This document shows positions 34,447 through 44,447 of a stretch of DNA of 64,000 bases, piece after piece (within the stretch, counting starts at the first letter, position 1; the number at the start of each line of letters is the position of its first letter). A model generated the notes under the pieces. The model was given only the letters and a program-made list of their open reading frames with translations. It had not been told where the DNA came from and ran no database searches. Source of the DNA: Polaribacter sp. (lineage in GTDB: Bacteria > Bacteroidota > Bacteroidia > Flavobacteriales > Flavobacteriaceae); NCBI GenBank assembly GCA_029250685.1, contig JAQXEU010000037.1, positions 62,001-126,000 on the forward strand, given 5' to 3'. The position numbers and the translations under genes were made by a program.

Positions 34447-35097
34447 TTAATTCATTTTTTCATAACCTTCTGGAGGAGTCATGCTAAATTTTTTGCCATC
34501 AATAGCAACTTCTTTTTTGATTTCCGTAACTTCAGTTGTTATAGTCATGCTAACTCCCATTTGATCCATTTTCATTACAGAGTATAAAGGAAATCCTTTT
34601 ATTTTGTTACCTAACATAGCAGTTTGTTGCGAAGTGATAGTAATAGCTTCTGTAGTAAACAAGTCCATGTCAATAGATTGTCCTTTAACATTACCAGAAA
34701 CAATAAACTGCTTACAAGTATAGCCTAAAACTACTTTAGTTTTACCTGTTGCTGTTATTTTTATGTTTTTCAAATCTTCAGCTGTAATATCATTTTTTTG
34801 CAACATGTACTTTTTTCCAAGCATAGGATTTTCCAATAGCATCAATACATCTCCTGTTTTTGTATCGCCAATTGTAATTACATCTCCAGACATCGGATTA
34901 GATAATTCTGATCTAGATTTTGTTCCACTAAAAAAGGTGGTAGTTTTCATATCTCCCATCATAGCAAATTGTTGATTTGCTTGCTCATTATCACTTGTAA
35001 GTGATTGTTTAGAGATGATAATTCCTTTTGAAATTTTCTTTTGTGCAGAAATTGCAACTGTTAGCGATAGTGCTAATAAGATTAATATTTTTTTCAT
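34447..35097 (-). CDS. Secreted DUF4412-like protein
   Basis: A 216-residue protein with a cleavable signal peptide (MKKILILLALSLTVAISAQ). The mature part is rich in Thr, Met and Lys and strand-forming, with FSGTKSRSELSN, VLGYTCKQFIVSGN and PPEGYEKMN near the end. This looks like DUF4412-type envelope proteins, which often share a LolA-like curved sheet, but the match is from memory and moderate. The function is unknown. The mdh terminator separates it from mdh upstream. Confidence 0.62.
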   Translation of the reverse strand: MKKILILLALSLTVAISAQKKISKGIIISKQSLTSDNEQANQQFAMMGDMKTTTFFSGTKSRSELSNPMSGDVITIGDTKTGDVLMLLENPMLGKKYMLQKNDITAEDLKNIKITATGKTKVVLGYTCKQFIVSGNVKGQSIDMDLFTTEAITITSQQTAMLGNKIKGFPLYSVMKMDQMGVSMTITTEVTEIKKEVAIDGKKFSMTPPEGYEKMN

Positions 35098-35134
35098 CTT
35101 TTTATTTTTGAATTGTGTTCGTTAATTTATTTTA

Positions 35135-35168
35135 AAAAAACCTCACAAGTAACAAACGAGTGAGGTTT
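35135..35168 (-). terminator. Terminator after mdh
   Basis: Stem AAACCTCAC/GTGAGGTTT with a 13-base loop, and a T run on the minus-strand 3' side. Confidence 0.72.
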
Positions 35169-35192
35169 AAGATATTGTGTTTGTGCTATTTG

Positions 35193-36119
35193 TTAAAGCT
35201 CTAACAATCCGTTTGTAGCTTTTACTCCTTGAGCAGAATCTTGCATTTGTGCTTTTTCAGCATCACTTAATTCAATTTCAACAATACTTTCAATTCCGTT
35301 TTTACCTAAAACAACAGGAACTCCGATACATAAATCATTCAATCCATATTCTCCGTCTAATAAAACAGAACATGGGAATATTTTCTTTTGATCGCAAGCA
35401 ATTGCTTGCACCAATCCAGAAACTGCAGCACCTGGAGCATACCAAGCAGAAGTTCCTAATAATCTAGTTAATGTAGCGCCACCAACTTTAGTGTCTTGTA
35501 AAACTTGTGCCAATCTTTCTTCAGAAATAAACTGAGAAACAGGAACAGAATTTCTTGTTGCCAAACGTGTTAATGGAACCATTCCTTTGTCTGAATGTCC
35601 TCCAATTACCATTCCGTCTACATCAGATATTGGTGCTTCTAATGCTTCCGCTAAACGGTATTTAAAACGAGCAGAATCTAAAGCGCCACCCATACCGATA
35701 ATTCTATTTTTAGGTAAACCAGTTGTTTTGTGAACTAAATACGTCATGGTATCCATTGGGTTAGAAACCACAATGATAATTGTGTTTGGAGAATGGGCAA
35801 TCAAACTAGCGGAAACCATCTTTACAATTCCAGCATTAATTCCAATTAATTCCTCACGTGTCATTCCTGGTTTTCTAGGGATTCCAGAAGTAATTACACA
35901 AATATCAGAATTTGCTGTTTTAGAATAATCACTAGTAGAACCAGTAATTTTAGTATCAAACCCGTTTAAAGAAGCGGTTTGCATTAAATCCATAGCTTTA
36001 CCTTCTGCAAAACCTTCTTTAATGTCTAAGATTACAACTTCTGATGCAAAATTTTTAATTGCAATGTACTCTGCACAACTTGCTCCTACAGCACCTGCTC
36101 CTACAACTGTTACTTTCAT
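35193..36119 (-). CDS. mdh: Malate dehydrogenase (LDH-like type)
   Basis: Oxidises malate to oxaloacetate with NAD in the TCA cycle. The 308-residue enzyme starts MKVTVVGAGAVGASCAEYIA, the NAD-binding loop; Asp in VVILDIKEG selects NAD. The substrate residues Arg in GIPRKPGMTREEL (mobile loop), Arg and Asp in MGGALDSARFKYRLAE, and the catalytic His in IGGHSDKGMVPL are all in place. This is the LDH-like MDH subgroup common in Bacteroidota. Fifteen A residues directly precede its ATG. Confidence 0.96.
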   Translation of the reverse strand: MKVTVVGAGAVGASCAEYIAIKNFASEVVILDIKEGFAEGKAMDLMQTASLNGFDTKITGSTSDYSKTANSDICVITSGIPRKPGMTREELIGINAGIVKMVSASLIAHSPNTIIIVVSNPMDTMTYLVHKTTGLPKNRIIGMGGALDSARFKYRLAEALEAPISDVDGMVIGGHSDKGMVPLTRLATRNSVPVSQFISEERLAQVLQDTKVGGATLTRLLGTSAWYAPGAAVSGLVQAIACDQKKIFPCSVLLDGEYGLNDLCIGVPVVLGKNGIESIVEIELSDAEKAQMQDSAQGVKATNGLLEL

Positions 36120-36134
36120 TTTTTTTTTTTTTTT
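36120..36134 (-). promoter_or_regulatory. A15 tract directly upstream of the mdh start
   Basis: On the mRNA strand 15 consecutive A touch the mdh ATG. A possible -10 element TACTTTTG lies at 36167-36160, so the tract would form the 3' half of a leader of about 35 nt. A-rich leaders are known to aid initiation in Bacteroidota, which lack Shine-Dalgarno use; this is an extreme case. Confidence 0.6.
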
Positions 36135-36203
36135 AATTGTGATGATAAATTTTGTTGCACAAAAGTACTATAAATAATTGAAAATTAGTTGTTTTCTAAA
36201 TCA

Positions 36204-36231
36204 AAAAAGACCACGAAAAACGTGGTCTTTT
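36204..36231. terminator. Terminator after the DUF6588 gene
   Basis: Stem AAAAGACCACG/CGTGGTCTTTT with loop A5, 25 bases beyond the minus-strand stop; it separates it from mdh. Confidence 0.82.
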
Positions 36232-36255
36232 AGGTGATAATTTTTTTAAATATTT

Positions 36256-37299
36256 CTATCGAATACTAAATGCAACACCTAAATTTAAAGTGTTGTATTC
36301 TTGTAGTGTATAATCTGCATATATTTTAAAGAACAATAAGCTAATTCTAGCTCCGATTGTAGTTTTTATTCCATTCGCATCGAATTTCATGTCATTTGGA
36401 GTCGTTAAATTTTCTGTTGTAGTAGCAGTTCCTCCACCAGGGGTAGCATAAGAATAAACTCCTGCGTATGTTCCATTCATTTTCAATGTCGAAGTTCCAC
36501 CGCTATATCCAATTCCGCCATATACATTAATGAAAGGGAAATTTAATGAAGCAATTGCTTGAACTGTATACGCTTTTAAAGAAAATTCTGATCCAGCTCC
36601 ATTTGTTTGAATTGGACCTGTAGTAACATTCGCTATTCCATAGTTCACATCCATAGAAGTATATGCTCCTAATAAAGATACGTGTAAAGGTAATTTGTCC
36701 AAAGGTCCAAACCAGCTTGTAATTTCTTTTTTAATTCCAATACCATACATTTTGGCCTTACTATTATCACCTCCAATTGAGGTTTCAGGAAAATAACGAA
36801 CCATTGCTTCTGTTTTAAATGGTAAACCAATATTAAACTGAACAGCTGGTGCGGGTACAGCGTTTAAAGGAAGACTACTGCTTTTTCCTCCGGGCATGCT
36901 AAAATTTGCACTTACTTGCGTAGATTGACCATTTACTGACAAGGTTCTTGTGACTACTAAAGGAGTTTTTACATCCTTTCCTGCGAAAGTTGGTGCTGAT
37001 GACGCTCCTGAAACTGATGTTAATCCAGCTAAACTAAATATTTCATCTTCTGAGGGCACCATTGAAGCGCTTAATCCTATTTGTAAATCAAATCCTAATA
37101 CTTTGTGAACTTTAGCAGTGTGATACCAGCCACTGTTCATTGAGTAAATAAATCCTTTCATTGCGGGATTAAAATACCCTTGGATTAATTTGGTTGCATC
37201 ATTGGGGCTAGCTAATAGCAATGCTTCAATATTGTCTTGAGCTTTTGCGGAAAATGTAAGGGTAAAAACCCCTAATAAAATTAAAATAGACTTCTTCAT
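36256..37299 (-). CDS. DUF6588 family secreted/outer-membrane protein
   Basis: A 347-residue protein with a signal peptide ending at FSAKAQ. The mature part begins with LLLASPNDATKLIQGYFNPAMKG, a pattern I associate with DUF6588. It continues as many amphipathic strands with Gly turns and ends in YNTLNLGVAFSIR, as expected for an outer-membrane beta barrel of 12 or more strands. No catalytic motif is visible and the function is unknown. Confidence 0.7.
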   Translation of the reverse strand: MKKSILILLGVFTLTFSAKAQDNIEALLLASPNDATKLIQGYFNPAMKGFIYSMNSGWYHTAKVHKVLGFDLQIGLSASMVPSEDEIFSLAGLTSVSGASSAPTFAGKDVKTPLVVTRTLSVNGQSTQVSANFSMPGGKSSSLPLNAVPAPAVQFNIGLPFKTEAMVRYFPETSIGGDNSKAKMYGIGIKKEITSWFGPLDKLPLHVSLLGAYTSMDVNYGIANVTTGPIQTNGAGSEFSLKAYTVQAIASLNFPFINVYGGIGYSGGTSTLKMNGTYAGVYSYATPGGGTATTTENLTTPNDMKFDANGIKTTIGARISLLFFKIYADYTLQEYNTLNLGVAFSIR

Positions 37300-37376
37300 A
37301 AGTAAAATGGTTTAGTTAATACTTATTTTGTGTTCTTGTGTTAAAATTTGTTAATTTAATAAAGCGAATATACAAA

Positions 37377-37411
37377 GAAAAAAAACACCCCCAATGATGG
37401 GGGTGTTTTTT
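37377..37411. terminator. Terminator after gyrB
   Basis: Perfect stem AAACACCCCC/GGGGGTGTTT with loop, A and T runs on the two sides, 30 bases beyond the gyrB stop. Confidence 0.88.
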
Positions 37412-37440
37412 GATAAAATACAACAAGTGTCGTAGTTGTT

Positions 37441-39453
<2,013 letters not shown>

Positions 39454-39604
39454 TCAATTACTGTCTTTATTGAAAGAGAATCGACTGATTTGTGTTCAAA
39501 TTATTAACATTTGTTAACTACGTAATAGTGTCTTAAATCGCTTAAAAAGGACTTTATTTTTAATTTATTGATTCTGTTTTAAGGTTGATTTTGGATAAAA
39601 TAAT

Positions 39605-39629
39605 AAAACCTCGCAAATGCGAGATTTTA
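39605..39629 (-). terminator. Terminator after the CPBP protease gene
   Basis: Stem CTCGCA/TGCGAG flanked by AAAA and TTTT, 16 bases beyond the minus-strand stop. Confidence 0.62.
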
Positions 39630-39644
39630 GGCGCAATTAATTTG

Positions 39645-40448
39645 TTATGTTATTGCTGTTTTAGGCTTTTTTCTTCTGAAATATTCAGTTAGTATAATTC
39701 CAATTAAAAGGATGCATAATTGCATTATCAATCCAATATGCTCTGTTTGAGCTCTTAGAACTGGAGTGATTTCTGTTGTGTATTCAAGATTCCATATAGC
39801 ATGTCTACTATCTTTTTGCCCAACCAAAGCCAAAACAACATTAATAGCCATGTGTAATCCTGTAGGAAAAGCTAAACCTTTTGACCAAACAGCAGAAACA
39901 CCATAAATTAAAGCCCAAGTTCCAGGCCCTAATAATTGATTTAATAAAGTAACTCCAGTAAAATCATGATACCATGCAAAAAGAATTGCCATCAAAATTT
40001 GTGCTGGCCATAAACCAATATTTTTGTTTATTTTAGAAAATGCATATCCTCTAAAAATTATTTCTTCCATATATGCTAAAGGAAAAAATGCCAGCAACCA
40101 AAATAGAACAGTAGGAATGTTTGCGTTTTTATTATAATTCAATTCGATGCTCGAAAAATAGATTAAAATAGTTAGCATTACTATGGTTATTAAAGCACCA
40201 ATAAGAAACCCTATTGAAAATCTAATTGGTGTTTTTCTATCTAAATAGAATCCTATTTCTTTAAATGTTTTCCTGTCTGTTTTTAAGGCAATAAAAGTGA
40301 TAATAAGCGCGATAATTGTAATAATTACACCTCCAGAGCCATATTTGCTAATTTTTTGTAGTGGTATCGTAATTAATAAGAATAAAATTAAAATAAAACT
40401 GATAGGTAATAATAGTGCAGACAAAGTCTGTATGAATTTATTTTTCAT
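39645..40448 (-). CDS. CPBP-family intramembrane glutamic endopeptidase
   Basis: A 267-residue membrane protein of the CAAX-protease/bacteriocin-processing (CPBP, ABI) family. Eight or so hydrophobic helices cover most of its length. The conserved motifs are in order: EEIIFRGYAF (catalytic Glu pair, about residue 128), FAWYHD (His) and GLHMAINVV (His). All three are intact, so it is probably an active protease. It follows the XRE-DUF4870 gene by 34 bases on the same strand, so the regulator and protease may be one unit. Substrate is unknown. Confidence 0.85.
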   Translation of the reverse strand: MKNKFIQTLSALLLPISFILILFLLITIPLQKISKYGSGGVIITIIALIITFIALKTDRKTFKEIGFYLDRKTPIRFSIGFLIGALITIVMLTILIYFSSIELNYNKNANIPTVLFWLLAFFPLAYMEEIIFRGYAFSKINKNIGLWPAQILMAILFAWYHDFTGVTLLNQLLGPGTWALIYGVSAVWSKGLAFPTGLHMAINVVLALVGQKDSRHAIWNLEYTTEITPVLRAQTEHIGLIMQLCILLIGIILTEYFRRKKPKTAIT

Positions 40449-40482
40449 ATCGTTATAGATTTAAATTAAAAAAATGGGTGTT

Positions 40483-41046
40483 TTATTTCTTCTTCAAAAA
40501 AGAAATAGAAAACGGATACTTAAAAGTTCCAGAACTTAATGCTGAAAGAATATTTACAATAGTTGTAGTTATTCCAAATAAAACAACAGCGCCTGTTAAA
40601 AAGAAATTCAGACCTGGAAAAGGGAAAAAGAGCAATAAAGAAACAATTAAATATAAGTTTAAAGAACAATGAAAGTTAACAATGGCTCTTCCATGATTAT
40701 CATATGTTTTATTATCATTTGCCTTGTGAATCCATAAAAATAAAGGAAATAATATGTTTCCAAACGGAATAATCAATCCTAAAAAGGGAATTGCGTGTAG
40801 TAAAAGCATCCATTTTCTCTCAATCACTTCTTCTTTTGGATTATCAAGCGGAATTAAATCATCTACTTCGATGTCTAATCCTAATGCTAATAATTTTACA
40901 GTTTGTAGATGAGGTTGAACATCGCCCTTTTCTATACGTTGAATTGTACGAACACCAACTGTAGTTTTTTCTGAAAGTTGATCTTGAGTGAAACCTTTTA
41001 GCTTTCGGTGATATAATAAATTCTCTCTAATCGATTGTTGTTTCAT
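40483..41046 (-). CDS. XRE-type HTH regulator with C-terminal DUF4870 membrane domain
   Basis: A 187-residue protein. Residues 7-65 are a Cro/CI-type helix-turn-helix (LLYHRKLKGFTQDQLSEKTT, GVRTIQRIEKGDVQPHL). Residues about 78-180 form three membrane helices with a DUF4870-like pattern (LLLHAIPFLGLIIPFGNILF, NHGRAIVNFHCSLNLYLIVS). It would be a DNA-binding protein tethered to the inner membrane. A TAGATTTG element lies at 41075-41068 on the minus strand, and a perfect 10-base palindrome CATTTAAATG at 41102-41111 might be its operator (speculative). Confidence 0.8.
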   Translation of the reverse strand: MKQQSIRENLLYHRKLKGFTQDQLSEKTTVGVRTIQRIEKGDVQPHLQTVKLLALGLDIEVDDLIPLDNPKEEVIERKWMLLLHAIPFLGLIIPFGNILFPLFLWIHKANDNKTYDNHGRAIVNFHCSLNLYLIVSLLLFFPFPGLNFFLTGAVVLFGITTTIVNILSALSSGTFKYPFSISFLKKK

Positions 41047-41067
41047 TTCTAAGTTATTTTGATGTTA

Positions 41068-41075
41068 CAAATCTA
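41068..41075 (-). promoter_or_regulatory. Possible -10 element of the XRE-DUF4870 gene
   Basis: TAGATTTG fits TAnnTTTG and ends 22 bases before the ATG, but no good TTG lies at the right distance upstream. Confidence 0.35.
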
Positions 41076-41231
41076 TAGAGTAATATTAGTTTTTAGCACG
41101 TCATTTAAATGTCACCTAGCTGTCAGTTTCAGTATTTATAGGTGTTATAACGAAGATAAAACAAAAAAACGTGGTATTTGTACAGTTTAATGAGTAAATA
41201 AGAATCACTTAAATAAAAGTTGCTTTTTTAT

Positions 41232-41261
41232 TTGTCAGATTAAAAATCTATTATAAATTTG
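41232..41261 (+). promoter_or_regulatory. trp operon promoter
   Basis: TTG at 41232-41234 (part of TTTG), a 19-base spacer and TAAATTTG at 41254-41261. It is an exact match to the Bacteroidota consensus. Transcription should begin at about 41265-41268, so the leader peptide ATG at 41269 would be at or within a few bases of the mRNA 5' end. Confidence 0.75.
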
Positions 41262-41268
41262 TTCCTAA

Positions 41269-41316
41269 ATGATGAAACAATTAAACATATGGTGGTGGAA
41301 CTCTCTTAATCAATAA
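41269..41316 (+). CDS. trpL: trp leader peptide with three consecutive Trp codons
   Basis: A 15-codon frame reads MMKQLNIWWWNSLNQ and stops at TAA 41314-41316. Three TGG codons in a row (41290-41298) in so short a peptide, just downstream of a consensus promoter and upstream of a terminator and trpE, fit a control peptide of ribosome-mediated attenuation. The ATG at 41272 is an alternative start. There is essentially no 5' leader, so initiation would be leaderless or nearly so. Confidence 0.8.
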   Translation: MMKQLNIWWWNSLNQ

Positions 41317-41376
41317 GTGAGAAGTAAACCTATATGTAAAATATAAAAAAAGGCTTATCTCACGATAAGCCTTTTT
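41301..41376 (+). promoter_or_regulatory. trp attenuator: alternative hairpins
   Basis: Four segments can be drawn. Segment 1 (41301-41308, CTCTCTTA) pairs with segment 2 (41314-41321, TAAGTGAG) in 7 of 8 positions. Segment 2 (GTGAGA, 41317-41322) can instead pair with TCTCAC (41358-41363), extended by AG/CT across a two-base bulge, which breaks the terminator stem. Segments 3 and 4 form the terminator. A ribosome stalled at the Trp codons would cover segment 1 and free segment 2 for antitermination. A ribosome at the stop codon would cover segment 2 and allow termination. The pairings are seen; the mechanism is inferred. Confidence 0.72.
41347..41376 (+). terminator. trp attenuator terminator
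   Basis: Perfect 13-bp stem AAAAAGGCTTATC/GATAAGCCTTTTT with loop TCAC, ending 12 bases before the trpE ATG. Confidence 0.85.
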
Positions 41377-41388
41377 CAGTTCTATAAA

Positions 41389-42780
41389 ATGAAGAAAATA
41401 AAATTTAATACAATTACAAAAAGAAGAATTTCAGACACAATTACACCGGTTGGTTTGTATTTGCGTTTTAGAGATAAATTTTCAAACACGTTATTGTTAG
41501 AGAGTTCAGATTATCATAGTAAAGAAGAAAGTTTTTCTTTTATTGCTATTGAACCTGTTTTTTCAATGAAAGCAGATAAAAATATTTTTTCTACAAACTA
41601 CAAAGGAAAAGATCTTGATAACCAGAATATTGATGGAAATTTCTACCAGTTATTTGATGGATTTTGTAATAAAGTGGATTTAAATTGTGATGAAGAAATC
41701 AAATCTTTCAATGGTTTGTATGGATACACCACTTTTGATTCTGTTCAGTATTTTGAAACCATAAAATTTAACAATCCAGATGCACCTTCTGCAATTCCGG
41801 AAATGCAATACAGTTTTTACAGATTTATTATTGCCATCAATCATTTTAACGATGAAATGACGTTGATTGAGAATATTGAAGAAGGAACGGATTCTAGAAT
41901 TTCAGAAATTGAAACAATTATTGAAGCGCAAACTTTCAATACTCAAAAATTTGATATTGTTGGTGATGAAACTTCAAATTGTACGGATGAAGATTTTAGA
42001 GATTATGTTGTAAAAGCAAAGCAACACTGTAAAAGAGGAGATGTTTTTCAATTGGTTTTATCACGCCAATTTCAACAGAAATTTAAAGGCGATGAATTTA
42101 ATGTCTATAGAGCGTTACGTTCTATAAATCCGTCTCCATATTTGTTTTATTTCGATTACGGAAGCTTCAGATTGATGGGTTCCTCACCAGAAGCACAAAT
42201 TAAAATTTCTGATAATAAAGCAACCATAAATCCAATTGCGGGAACGTTTAGAAGAACTGGTGATATGGCACAAGATATTCAGTTAGGAAAAAAACTATCC
42301 GAAGATAAAAAAGAGACGGCAGAACATGTTATGTTAGTAGATTTAGCTCGTAACGACCTTAGTAAACATGCAGACAATGTTACGGTTGAAGTTTTTAAGG
42401 AAGTGCAGTATTTTAGTCATGTTATTCATTTAGTTTCTACCGTTCGTGGAAAAATTAAAGGAAATCCGATAGAAATTGTTGGAGATACTTTTCCTGCAGG
42501 AACTTTGAGTGGTGCTCCAAAATACAAGGCAATGGAATTGATTAATAAATATGAAAATCAAACGCGTGGATTTTACGGTGGCGCTGTCGGAATTATTGGA
42601 CTAAATGGTTCAGTAAATTTGGCGATAGCAATCCGTTCTTTTGTGAGTAAAAACAATGTGTTGTATTCGCAAGCTGGAGCAGGAATTGTAATTCATTCTG
42701 ATGAGCAAAAGGAATTACAAGAAGTAAATAATAAGTTAGCGGCGTTAAAGAAGGCGTTGCTTTTAGCAGAAAACATTTAA
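41389..42780 (+). CDS. trpE: Anthranilate synthase component I
   Basis: Chorismate-utilising subunit that, with TrpG, makes anthranilate from chorismate and glutamine. The 463-residue protein ends in the chorismate-binding domain: VFQLVLSRQFQQ, PSPYLFYFDYG, GSSPE, NPIAGTFRRT, LSEDKKETAEHVMLVDLARND, GAPKYKAMELI and the final YSQAGAGIV. An N-terminal ESSDYHSKEESFSFIAIEP segment resembles the Trp feedback site (LLES), suggesting allosteric inhibition. It is the first gene after the attenuator; trpG follows after one base. Confidence 0.95.
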   Translation: MKKIKFNTITKRRISDTITPVGLYLRFRDKFSNTLLLESSDYHSKEESFSFIAIEPVFSMKADKNIFSTNYKGKDLDNQNIDGNFYQLFDGFCNKVDLNCDEEIKSFNGLYGYTTFDSVQYFETIKFNNPDAPSAIPEMQYSFYRFIIAINHFNDEMTLIENIEEGTDSRISEIETIIEAQTFNTQKFDIVGDETSNCTDEDFRDYVVKAKQHCKRGDVFQLVLSRQFQQKFKGDEFNVYRALRSINPSPYLFYFDYGSFRLMGSSPEAQIKISDNKATINPIAGTFRRTGDMAQDIQLGKKLSEDKKETAEHVMLVDLARNDLSKHADNVTVEVFKEVQYFSHVIHLVSTVRGKIKGNPIEIVGDTFPAGTLSGAPKYKAMELINKYENQTRGFYGGAVGIIGLNGSVNLAIAIRSFVSKNNVLYSQAGAGIVIHSDEQKELQEVNNKLAALKKALLLAENI

Positions 42781-42781
42781 A

Positions 42782-43357
42782 ATGAAAATATTAATATTAG
42801 ATAATTACGATTCGTTTACTTACAATTTGGTTCACATGGTTGAAAAAATTACAGGAAACTTTCCTGCAGTTTATAGAAATGATGAAATCAGTATTGAGGA
42901 AATTGGAATGTTTGATTTAATTATGCTTTCTCCAGGACCTGGAATTCCTGATGAGGCCGGAATCTTAAAGGAAGTAATTAAAACCTATGCTGGTATAAAA
43001 CCAATTTTTGGGGTTTGCTTAGGTTTACAAGCAATTACTGAAGTTTTTGGAGGGAAAATAATCAATTTAGAAAATGTTTTTCACGGAGTTGCAACAGAAA
43101 TGAGGGTAATAAAGGATGACTGCGTCATCTTTAAAGATATACCAGAAACATTTTTGGCAGCACGTTATCATTCTTGGTTAGCTTCTGATGAAGGTTTTCC
43201 ATCAGAATTAATTGTAACAGCAAGAGATGAAGAAGGTGGAATTCAAGCAATTGAACATAATGCATTCCGAATTTCTGCAGTACAATTTCATCCAGAAAGT
43301 ATTTTAACAGAAGTTGGAGAGCAAATTGTGAAGAATTTTATAGAAGCAAATAATTAA
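42782..43357 (+). CDS. trpG: Anthranilate synthase component II (glutamine amidotransferase)
   Basis: Class I glutamine amidotransferase that supplies ammonia to TrpE. The 191-residue protein starts MKILILDNYDSFTYNLVH. The catalytic triad is Cys in GVCLGLQAI, His in AVQFHPES and the following Glu. LSPGPGIPDEAG is the oxyanion-side loop. As in other organisms it might also serve a para-aminobenzoate synthase. It begins one base after trpE and is followed by a REP-like element before trpD. Confidence 0.95.
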   Translation: MKILILDNYDSFTYNLVHMVEKITGNFPAVYRNDEISIEEIGMFDLIMLSPGPGIPDEAGILKEVIKTYAGIKPIFGVCLGLQAITEVFGGKIINLENVFHGVATEMRVIKDDCVIFKDIPETFLAARYHSWLASDEGFPSELIVTARDEEGGIQAIEHNAFRISAVQFHPESILTEVGEQIVKNFIEANN

Positions 43358-43376
43358 AAAAGTAGAGTGTGTCCCC

Positions 43377-43420
43377 TCGAGCGCAGTCGAGAGGTTTATT
43401 TAGGTCTCGACTGCGCTCGA
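43377..43420. repeat. REP-like palindromic element, copy 1
   Basis: Two perfect 16-base arms, TCGAGCGCAGTCGAGA (43377-43392) and its complement (43405-43420), around a 12-base loop. It is unusually GC-rich for this genome and lies between trpG and trpD. A second copy is at 47036-47093. Confidence 0.85.
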
Positions 43421-43431
43421 CCTGAAAAAAA

Positions 43432-43452
43432 ATACTGAAATAAATTCAGCAT
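43432..43452. repeat. Short palindromic repeat, copy 1
   Basis: A 21-base motif with CTGAA/TTCAG arms directly after REP copy 1 and 3 bases before the trpD ATG. The same motif with one change occurs at 55596-55616, so it is a dispersed repeat often joined to the REP element. Confidence 0.6.
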
Positions 43453-43455
43453 ATA

Positions 43456-44445
43456 ATGAAAGATATTTTAAACGATTTATATCAACATAAAAGATTAACG
43501 CAATCTCAAGCAAAAGAGGTTTTGATTAATATAGCAGCAGAAAAATATAACGATGCGCATTTAGCATCGTTCATGACTGTTTTTATGATGCGTCCAATTA
43601 CGGTTGATGAACTTTCTGGGTTTAGAAATGCATTAAAAGTATTGGCAATAAAAGTAGATTTCTCTGATTATAATACAATTGATATTGTTGGAACTGGTGG
43701 CGATGGAAAAGATACTTTTAACATTTCAACATTAACATCATTTATAGTTGCAGGAACTGGTCAGAAAGTTGCAAAACATGGTAATTATTCTGTGTCTTCA
43801 AAATCTGGTTCTTCTGATATGTTGGAGAGTTTTGGTTATGAATTTACAAATGATGAAAATATTTTAAAAGAGCATTTAGAAAAAGCAAATATTTGTTTTT
43901 TACATGCACCAAAATTTCACCCTGCAATGAAAGCTGTTGGACCAACTAGAAAAGCGTTAAAATTAAAAACGTTCTTTAATATGTTGGGGCCTCTGGTAAA
44001 TCCGAGTTCACCACAGAATCAATTATTAGGAACTTTTAATGTTGAAGTTGCACGTTTGTATAATTATATTTTACAAGAGGAAAATACGAATTACGGAATT
44101 GTACACGGATTAGATGGTTATGATGAAATCTCTTTAACAAGCGGATTTAAATTGTTTACCAAAAATGGTGAGCAATTAATTACCCCTGAAGATTTAGGTC
44201 AAAAAAGAATTCAACAATCAGAAATTTTTGGTGGAAATTCTGTTGCAGATGCAGCCAAAATTTTCAAAAATATTTTAGATGGAAATGGAAGTGAAGCACA
44301 AAACAATGTGGTATTAACAAATACGGCATTCGCATTAAAAATAGTAGATTCAAAAAAGAGTTTTGAGAGTGCTTTTGAAGAAGCAAAAGATTCATTATTT
44401 TCAGGGAATGCAAAACAAAAATTAGAAACATTAGTAAGTTTATAA
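43456..44445 (+). CDS. trpD: Anthranilate phosphoribosyltransferase
   Basis: Transfers the phosphoribosyl group of PRPP to anthranilate. The 329-residue protein has the family motifs VGTGGDGKDTFNISTLTSF (PRPP site), KHGNYSVSSKSGSSDMLE and AMKAVGPTRKALKLKTFFNM. HGLDGYDEISL is the second metal-binding region. It is monofunctional, not fused to trpG. It is separated from trpG by 98 bases holding the repeats and lies 2 bases before trpC. Confidence 0.95.
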   Translation: MKDILNDLYQHKRLTQSQAKEVLINIAAEKYNDAHLASFMTVFMMRPITVDELSGFRNALKVLAIKVDFSDYNTIDIVGTGGDGKDTFNISTLTSFIVAGTGQKVAKHGNYSVSSKSGSSDMLESFGYEFTNDENILKEHLEKANICFLHAPKFHPAMKAVGPTRKALKLKTFFNMLGPLVNPSSPQNQLLGTFNVEVARLYNYILQEENTNYGIVHGLDGYDEISLTSGFKLFTKNGEQLITPEDLGQKRIQQSEIFGGNSVADAAKIFKNILDGNGSEAQNNVVLTNTAFALKIVDSKKSFESAFEEAKDSLFSGNAKQKLETLVSL

Positions 44446-44447
44446 AA

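Noticed and set aside
40478-40672. 64-codon plus-strand frame over the XRE-DUF4870 gene
   Set aside because: It is antisense to a well-supported gene and has a composition typical of a shadow frame.
41102-41144. Palindromes CATTTAAATG and CACCTA/TAGGTG upstream of the XRE gene as operator
   Set aside because: Short AT-rich palindromes are frequent at this base composition; kept only as a remark in the XRE entry.
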